Source of the DNA: Novosphingobium sp.
Lineage (GTDB): Bacteria; Pseudomonadota; Alphaproteobacteria; Sphingomonadales; Sphingomonadaceae
Assembly: GCA_027490345.1 (NCBI GenBank)
Contig: JAIXYF010000434.1
Location: 1 to 10,576 of the forward strand
DNA length: 10,576 nt
Direction of reading: 5' to 3'
Each line of letters begins with the position of its first letter. Position 1 is the stretch's first letter. The notes beneath the pieces were generated by a model. The model was given only the letters and a program-made list of their open reading frames with translations, searched no databases and was not told the origin of the DNA. Positions 5,758 to 10,576 of the stretch are shown piece after piece. The translations under genes and the position numbers were made by a program.

Positions 5758-7830
5758 ATGGCCACGCAGATCCACTCGGTGCAGGCCGGCAATCCCATAC
5801 CTTCGCCGCAACCTTCCCCGTCGGAAGCAGAACTTCGCGCACTCCATGCCCTGCAGGCCGCTGGTGATTATGCCAAGGCTTCAGCCGGAGCACAGCGTCT
5901 GCTGTTAACCGATCCGGCCAACCGCGATCTCTTGCTGATCGAAGCCCATTCGCTGCGCATGCTGCAGCAGACGGAGGCCGCGCTGGCGGCGCTGCAACGC
6001 TTTGCGCAGCATCACCCCGATTTCAGTCAGATGTTCCTTGAACGCGGCCTGTGCCATGTCGCGCGGCGCGATGCGCCTGCCGCGATTGCCGATCTGCGCC
6101 GGGCCGTGGCGATCAATCCGGCCCATGCGATGGGCTGGCGGATGCTCGACGGGCTCTACCGCATGACCGGAGACCAGCGCAGCGCCGAACTGGCCGGGCG
6201 GCATTTCGCCCATCTCGCCAGCCTGCCGCCACCCATTGTTCACGCCAAAGTGCTGCAGGGCGATGGCGAAGTGGAAGCAGCCGAAGCGCTGATCCGGCGC
6301 TTCCTGCTCGAAGCAGGCAATCATCCCGAGGCGATGCGCGTCCTCGCCCAGATCGGCCATCAGCGCAATGTGCTCGATGATGCCGAAGCGCTCTATGAGG
6401 GCGTGCTGGGAATGGTGCCCGATCATGACGAGGCGCGGCACGAATATGTGCAGGTGCTGATCGCGCGGCACAAGTTTCCGCAGGCGCGCGCGGCGCTGGA
6501 ACCGCTGCTGCGCCGCGATCCCCGCAATCACGCCCACCGCATCCAGGCCGCCACGATCCAGGTCGGCCTGGGCGATTTTCTCGGGGTCATTCCCGAATAC
6601 CGCGCGATGCTGGCCGAAATTCCGGGCGACGGGCTGGACGCGCGCGTGCGCCGGGCCGATCTCAATTTGTGGCTCGGCCACGCTTTGAAAACGGAAGGCC
6701 TTACTGCCGAGGCGATCGACGCCTATCTGGCCGCCACCGCCGACCGGCCCGATTTCGGTGATGCCTGGTGGAGCCTGGCCAACCTCAAGACTTACCGGTT
6801 CTCGGCCGAATCCATCGCGGTCATGCAGGCTGAGCTGGATGCGCCAACCACCGCCGAGGTGGACCGCATCCACATCGCTTTCGCATTGGGCAAGGCGCTG
6901 GAGGACGCGGCCGATTACGCCGGTTCATGGGCGGCCTATGAACGCGGCAATGCCATGCACCGCGCGGGCAACGGCTATGTCCCCGAAGTGTTCGAGACCA
7001 ACACCCGCGAACAGAAGCGCGTGTGCACGCCTGCCTTCTTCGCTGCGCGCGAAGGCTGGGGGCTGGATGATCCCTCCCCCATCTTCGTGCTCGGACTGCC
7101 GCGTTCGGGTTCTACCCTGCTGGAGCAGATCCTCGCCTCGCACTCCATGGTGGAAGGCACGCAGGAACTGCCCGATATCCAGCGCATCGTGCACGAATTG
7201 CAAGGCCGCGAACACAACTTCGACCAGCCGCTCTATCCCGGCTCGCTGGAAGACCTCGATGCAGAGGCCGTGCGCCGCTTCGGCGCGCAGTATATCACGG
7301 ATTCCATGCCCAACCGGGTAATGGGCCGGCCCTTCTTCATCGACAAGATGCCTAACAACTTCCGGCATATCGGCCTCATTCACCTGATCCTGCCGAACGC
7401 GAAGATCATCGATGCGCGGCGCGATCCGATGGCGTGCTGCTTCAGCAACCTCAAGCAGCTGTTCGCGCAAGGACAGGAATTCACCTACGGGATCGAGGAT
7501 ATCGCCCGCTACTACCGGACGTATGTCGAACTGATGGACCACTGGGATGCGGTGCTGCCCAGCCGCGTGCTGCGCGTGCAGCATGAGGACGTGGTGGAGG
7601 ATCTGGAAGCCAGCGTGCGGCGCATCCTGGCCTATTGCGGCCTGCCGTTCGAACAGGGCTGCATCGAATTCCACAAGACCCGCCGCAGCGTGCGCACGCC
7701 CAGTTCGGAACAGGTGCGCCAGCCGATCTTCCGCGACGGGCTGGATCAATGGAAGAATTTCGAGCCCTGGCTCGAGGCGCTGCGCACGGCGCTGGGCCCG
7801 GAGCTGGCGCCCCAGTTGCAGCAGAAATGA
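5758..7830 (+). CDS. TPR-repeat sulfotransferase family protein
   Basis: A 690-residue two-part protein. About residues 24-400 are helical, with recurring TPR-type units (for example ALQAAGDYAKASAGAQRLL and AAIADLRRAVAINPAHA), a scaffold for binding a protein or other partner. From about 440 comes a sulfotransferase domain using PAPS as sulfate donor: the 5'-phosphosulfate loop GLPRSGSTLLEQIL (446-459) and the 3'-phosphate motif ARRDPMACCFS (553-563, with R555 and S563). The C-terminal part around VRTPSSEQVRQPIFRDG and the W following it fits the family end. No signal peptide or membrane segment is apparent, so it is probably cytoplasmic. GGAAAGG (5744-5750) is a good Shine-Dalgarno seven bases before the ATG. 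It lies 167 bases after the receptor gene, past a terminator, and 34 bases before the MFS gene. The acceptor is unknown; protein tyrosine, a lipid, a glycan or the locus substrate are all possible. Confidence 0.93.
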   Translation: MATQIHSVQAGNPIPSPQPSPSEAELRALHALQAAGDYAKASAGAQRLLLTDPANRDLLLIEAHSLRMLQQTEAALAALQRFAQHHPDFSQMFLERGLCHVARRDAPAAIADLRRAVAINPAHAMGWRMLDGLYRMTGDQRSAELAGRHFAHLASLPPPIVHAKVLQGDGEVEAAEALIRRFLLEAGNHPEAMRVLAQIGHQRNVLDDAEALYEGVLGMVPDHDEARHEYVQVLIARHKFPQARAALEPLLRRDPRNHAHRIQAATIQVGLGDFLGVIPEYRAMLAEIPGDGLDARVRRADLNLWLGHALKTEGLTAEAIDAYLAATADRPDFGDAWWSLANLKTYRFSAESIAVMQAELDAPTTAEVDRIHIAFALGKALEDAADYAGSWAAYERGNAMHRAGNGYVPEVFETNTREQKRVCTPAFFAAREGWGLDDPSPIFVLGLPRSGSTLLEQILASHSMVEGTQELPDIQRIVHELQGREHNFDQPLYPGSLEDLDAEAVRRFGAQYITDSMPNRVMGRPFFIDKMPNNFRHIGLIHLILPNAKIIDARRDPMACCFSNLKQLFAQGQEFTYGIEDIARYYRTYVELMDHWDAVLPSRVLRVQHEDVVEDLEASVRRILAYCGLPFEQGCIEFHKTRRSVRTPSSEQVRQPIFRDGLDQWKNFEPWLEALRTALGPELAPQLQQK

Positions 7831-7864
7831 ATACATTAAACCAAAACCGGGACAGGAACTGACT

Positions 7865-9175
7865 ATGGCAGCAATAGGTGCGACCACCGCCCCCGCAGGA
7901 GAGGAGAACGCCTCCGTCACCGTGCGCTGGTACGTGCTGTTCGTGATGATGCTGGCCTATACGATCAACATCGCGGACCGCTATGTGATGTCGACTGTGC
8001 TGGAGCAGATCAGGCTCGATCTTGGGCTCAGCGATGGCGGGGTCGCCTTCCTCACCGGCGTTTCGCTGGCGCTGTTCTATGTCAGCATGGGCATTCCGCT
8101 GTCTTGGATCGCAGACCGGTATAACCGGCGCAATCTGCTGGCGATTTCGATCACCGTGTGGTCGGCCATGACCACGCTGTGCGGCCTTTCGCGCGGCTAT
8201 TTCGAGCTGCTGCTGGCGCGCATGGGCGTCGGCATCGGCGAGGCGGGCGGCACGCCTTCGTGCAATTCGATCATCTGCGATTATTTCCCCGCCGCGCGCC
8301 GCCCGATGGCGTTGACGATCTTCTGCCTCGGCGCGCCCATCGGGGCCTGGCTGGGCGCCGACATGGCGGGCGCAGTGGCCAATGCCTATGGCTGGCGCGC
8401 AGCGTTCCTCGTGCTTGGCATTCCGGGCGTGCTGCTGGCGGCGCTGATCATGCTGACGATCAAGGAACCCAAGCGCGGCTGCCTCGATGTGATCAAGAGC
8501 GATGATGACCCGACGCTGATGGAAACCATGCGCTTCTGCCTCAGCCAGCGTGCGGCGATGCATGTGATGATGGGCAGCGGCGTGGCGGCGCTGTGGGGTT
8601 GGGGCCTGATGTGGTTCATCCCCACGTTCCTGCAGCGCACCTACCAGATCGATGTGGGCGCGGCGGGCGCGATTGTCGGGCCGATCCACCTTGTCATGGG
8701 CATCGGCGCCTCGCTGCTGACGGCGTGGATCCTCGGTCGCCCCTCGTTCACCGATCCGCGCAAGATCGTCTATCTGCTGGGCGCGGTGACGGCCGTGGCA
8801 ACCGTGCCCGGTATCATCGCGATCTACACCCACGATCTGTGGCTCGCGACGATTTCGCTGTGGCTGTTCATTCCGGGCATCTATTTCTACATCGGCCCCG
8901 CCTTCGCGCTCGGACAGAACCTGGCACCGCCCAAGATGCGCGCGATGTTCAGCGCGATTGCACTGCTGATCGCCAATGTGTTCAATCTTATCGTCGCGCC
9001 GCAGGGCGTGGGCCTGCTGAGCGACTGGTTTGCCGGACCTGCAGGGCCGGATGCGGCCTCGCTGCGCTCTGCCCTGCTCATCCTTGCCCCCACCGGCTTC
9101 TGGGCTGCGTTCCACTATTTCATGGCGGCCAAAACGATCGTCGAAGATCAAAAGCGAGCTATCGGTTATGTCTGA
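7865..9175 (+). CDS. Spinster-type MFS transporter
   Basis: A 436-residue inner-membrane protein of the major facilitator superfamily with about 12 predicted transmembrane helices. D38-R39 near the end of helix 1, motif A-like GIPLSWIADRYNRR (76-89) in the helix 2-3 loop, and ARMGVGIGEAGG (118-129) followed by a DYFP segment match the Spinster-like subgroup common in alphaproteobacteria. The family moves small organic solutes, usually with protons, but substrate and direction are not predictable here. The start at 7865 has Shine-Dalgarno AGGAA (7854-7858) seven bases upstream; the frame is open further upstream only as a shadow of the sulfotransferase gene. The gene starts 34 bases after the sulfotransferase and its stop overlaps the aldehyde dehydrogenase start by 8 bases, so these three are probably one transcript. 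By position it is the inner-membrane partner of the receptor (inference). Confidence 0.94.
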   Translation: MAAIGATTAPAGEENASVTVRWYVLFVMMLAYTINIADRYVMSTVLEQIRLDLGLSDGGVAFLTGVSLALFYVSMGIPLSWIADRYNRRNLLAISITVWSAMTTLCGLSRGYFELLLARMGVGIGEAGGTPSCNSIICDYFPAARRPMALTIFCLGAPIGAWLGADMAGAVANAYGWRAAFLVLGIPGVLLAALIMLTIKEPKRGCLDVIKSDDDPTLMETMRFCLSQRAAMHVMMGSGVAALWGWGLMWFIPTFLQRTYQIDVGAAGAIVGPIHLVMGIGASLLTAWILGRPSFTDPRKIVYLLGAVTAVATVPGIIAIYTHDLWLATISLWLFIPGIYFYIGPAFALGQNLAPPKMRAMFSAIALLIANVFNLIVAPQGVGLLSDWFAGPAGPDAASLRSALLILAPTGFWAAFHYFMAAKTIVEDQKRAIGYV

Positions 9176-10576
9176 ATTGAAACCCCTCCCCTCCTATATC
9201 AACGGCCAGTGGGTTCTCCCGGCCACCTCCACCGCGCTGTTCGAGGCGATCAATCCCGCCACCGAAGAGCCTTGCGCGCATGTCGCGCTGTGCGGACCCG
9301 ATGATGTGGACAGCGCCATGGCGGCCGCGCGCGCCGCGTTTGATGGCTATGCGGCGCTTGCCCTTGAGGAGCGCCTAGCCCTTGTCGAGAAGCTGATTGC
9401 GGTGTTCGAGGCGCGCTATGACGAGATGGTCAGCGCGATCAGCACCGAAATGGGCGCTCCTTATGATCTCTCGTTCAATGCGCAGGCCGAATGCGGCCCC
9501 GGCCACCTCAAGGAAACGGTGAAAGCCGCGCGCGCTATGGAGTGGGAGCGGCCGATGGGCGGGCGCGGCCGGCTGGTGCATGAGGCAGTCGGCGTTTGCG
9601 TGCTGATCACGCCGTGGAACTGGCCGATCAACCAGCTCGCCGCCAAGGTCGGCCCGGCGCTGGTGGCAGGCTGCACGATGGTGCTCAAGCCCAGCGAAAT
9701 TGCCCCGCTTTCGGCGCAGCTGTTTGCCGAATTCATCCATGAGGCAGGCTTCCCGGCAGGCGTGTTCAACATGGTCCACGGCACTGGCCCCAGCATTGGC
9801 GATGCGCTGACCAGCCATCCCGAGGCCGACATGGTTTCCTTCACCGGCTCAACCCGCGCAGGCATTCAGGTGGCCAAATCGGCGGCTGAGACGGTCAAGC
9901 GCGTCAGCCAGGAACTCGGCGGCAAATCCGCCAACATCGTGTTTGCTGACGCGGGCGTAAAGGCGGCGGTCACGCGAGGGGTGCGGCATTGCTTCGGCAA
10001 TTCAGGCCAATCGTGCAACGCGCCGACGCGGATGCTGGTCGAAGCCTCGGTCTATGATGAAGCGGTGGCCGTCGCCAAGGCGGTGGCTGAAAGCGTGAAG
10101 CTGGGCGATCCCCAGGAAAAGGGCCCGCACATCGGCCCGGTCGTCAGCAAAGTGCACTATGACAAGATCCAGCGCCTGATAGAGGCCGGGATTGCTGAGG
10201 GCGCGCAGTGCGTGGCAGGCGGTCCGGGCCGGGCCGATGGGTTCGAGCGCGGCTATTATGTAAAGCCCACGGTGTTTGCCGGGGTGAACAACCAGATGAC
10301 CGTGGCGCGCGAGGAAATCTTCGGACCCGTACTCGTGATGATCCCGTTCAAGGACGAGGCGGAGGCCATCGCGATTGCCAACGACACGCCTTATGGCCTC
10401 GCCGGCTATGTGCAGAGCGGCGACATGGCGCGCGCGCGGCGCGTGGCGCGCGCGGTGCGTGCGGGCAGCGTCTATGTGAACGGCGCCGGGCAGGACTATT
10501 GCTCGCCCTTCGGCGGCTACAAGCAATCGGGCAACGGGCGTGAATGGGGCGAGTTTGGCCTCCACGACTATCTGGA
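9168..10576 (+). CDS. NAD(P)-dependent aldehyde dehydrogenase (partial, last few codons beyond window)
   Basis: A soluble enzyme oxidising an aldehyde to a carboxylate with NAD(P)+. The 469 visible residues nearly complete a typical 475-490-residue ALDH. TPWNWPINQ near residue 145 carries the conserved Asn of the oxyanion hole, E249 in QELGGKS is the general base, and C283 in GNSGQSCNAPTR is the catalytic nucleophile, with the usual 34-residue spacing between Glu and Cys. EEIFGPVL and the C-terminal SPFGGYKQSGNGRE segment are also conserved. The QSCNAPTR version and the C-terminal motif recall the ALDH group that includes CddD-like long-chain oxo-acid dehydrogenases, but this is from memory and not decisive; a betaine-aldehyde or formaldehyde role is not shown by sequence. 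The ATG at 9168 overlaps the MFS stop (ATGTCTGA), suggesting coupled translation. It could clear an aldehyde made by the divergent Rieske oxygenase (inference). Confidence 0.95.
   Translation, partial: MSELKPLPSYINGQWVLPATSTALFEAINPATEEPCAHVALCGPDDVDSAMAAARAAFDGYAALALEERLALVEKLIAVFEARYDEMVSAISTEMGAPYDLSFNAQAECGPGHLKETVKAARAMEWERPMGGRGRLVHEAVGVCVLITPWNWPINQLAAKVGPALVAGCTMVLKPSEIAPLSAQLFAEFIHEAGFPAGVFNMVHGTGPSIGDALTSHPEADMVSFTGSTRAGIQVAKSAAETVKRVSQELGGKSANIVFADAGVKAAVTRGVRHCFGNSGQSCNAPTRMLVEASVYDEAVAVAKAVAESVKLGDPQEKGPHIGPVVSKVHYDKIQRLIEAGIAEGAQCVAGGPGRADGFERGYYVKPTVFAGVNNQMTVAREEIFGPVLVMIPFKDEAEAIAIANDTPYGLAGYVQSGDMARARRVARAVRAGSVYVNGAGQDYCSPFGGYKQSGNGREWGEFGLHDYL

Noticed and set aside
3557..5893. 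A 778-codon open frame on the minus strand opposite the receptor gene
   Set aside because: Its product is Arg/Val/Ala-rich without recognisable domains, and it mirrors the strong codon bias of the receptor. Long antisense frames are expected opposite GC-rich genes.
7481..9151. A 556-codon minus-strand frame opposite the sulfotransferase and MFS genes
   Set aside because: His/Arg/Gln-rich low-complexity product, no family features, and it sits across two well supported genes.

Overview
The window looks like chromosome from a GC-rich alphaproteobacterium, most likely a sphingomonad (Novosphingobium/Sphingobium type). This is inferred from a large TonB-dependent receptor of the sphingomonad kind placed next to a TPR-sulfotransferase, a Spinster-type MFS transporter, and strong G/C preference at third codon positions. 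No rRNA, tRNA, CRISPR array, insertion sequence or phage gene was seen.

Layout. The window holds six protein genes in two divergent groups around a 568-base intergenic region (2272-2839). The left group is on the minus strand. It has a GbcA/CntA-like Rieske non-heme iron oxygenase (1048-2271), followed with an 11-base overlap by a cystathionine gamma-synthase/gamma-lyase family PLP enzyme that runs off the left edge (1-1058). The right group is on the plus strand: a TonB-dependent outer-membrane receptor (2840-5590), a TPR-sulfotransferase (5758-7830), a Spinster-type MFS transporter (7865-9175), and an NAD(P)-dependent aldehyde dehydrogenase that overlaps the transporter by 8 bases and runs off the right edge (9168-10576). 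A probable intrinsic terminator (5610-5641) follows the receptor gene, so the three downstream genes depend on read-through or on a promoter in 5669-5757 that I could not identify.

How the genes may work together (inference). The set reads as an uptake-and-degradation locus. The receptor would bring a scarce ligand across the outer membrane and the MFS protein would carry it, or a product, across the inner membrane. The Rieske oxygenase would hydroxylate or demethylate it; its closest recognisable relatives act on quaternary ammonium compounds such as glycine betaine and carnitine. The PLP enzyme would break or form a C-S (or related gamma) bond and the aldehyde dehydrogenase would oxidise an aldehyde product. 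The sulfotransferase is the odd member, and its acceptor cannot be told from sequence. No transcriptional regulator and no Rieske reductase is present in the window.

The intergenic region contains several short inverted repeats, a 7-base core (CAATCGG/CCGATTG) present three times, and a possible structured leader for the receptor mRNA. None of these is strong enough to name a regulator.
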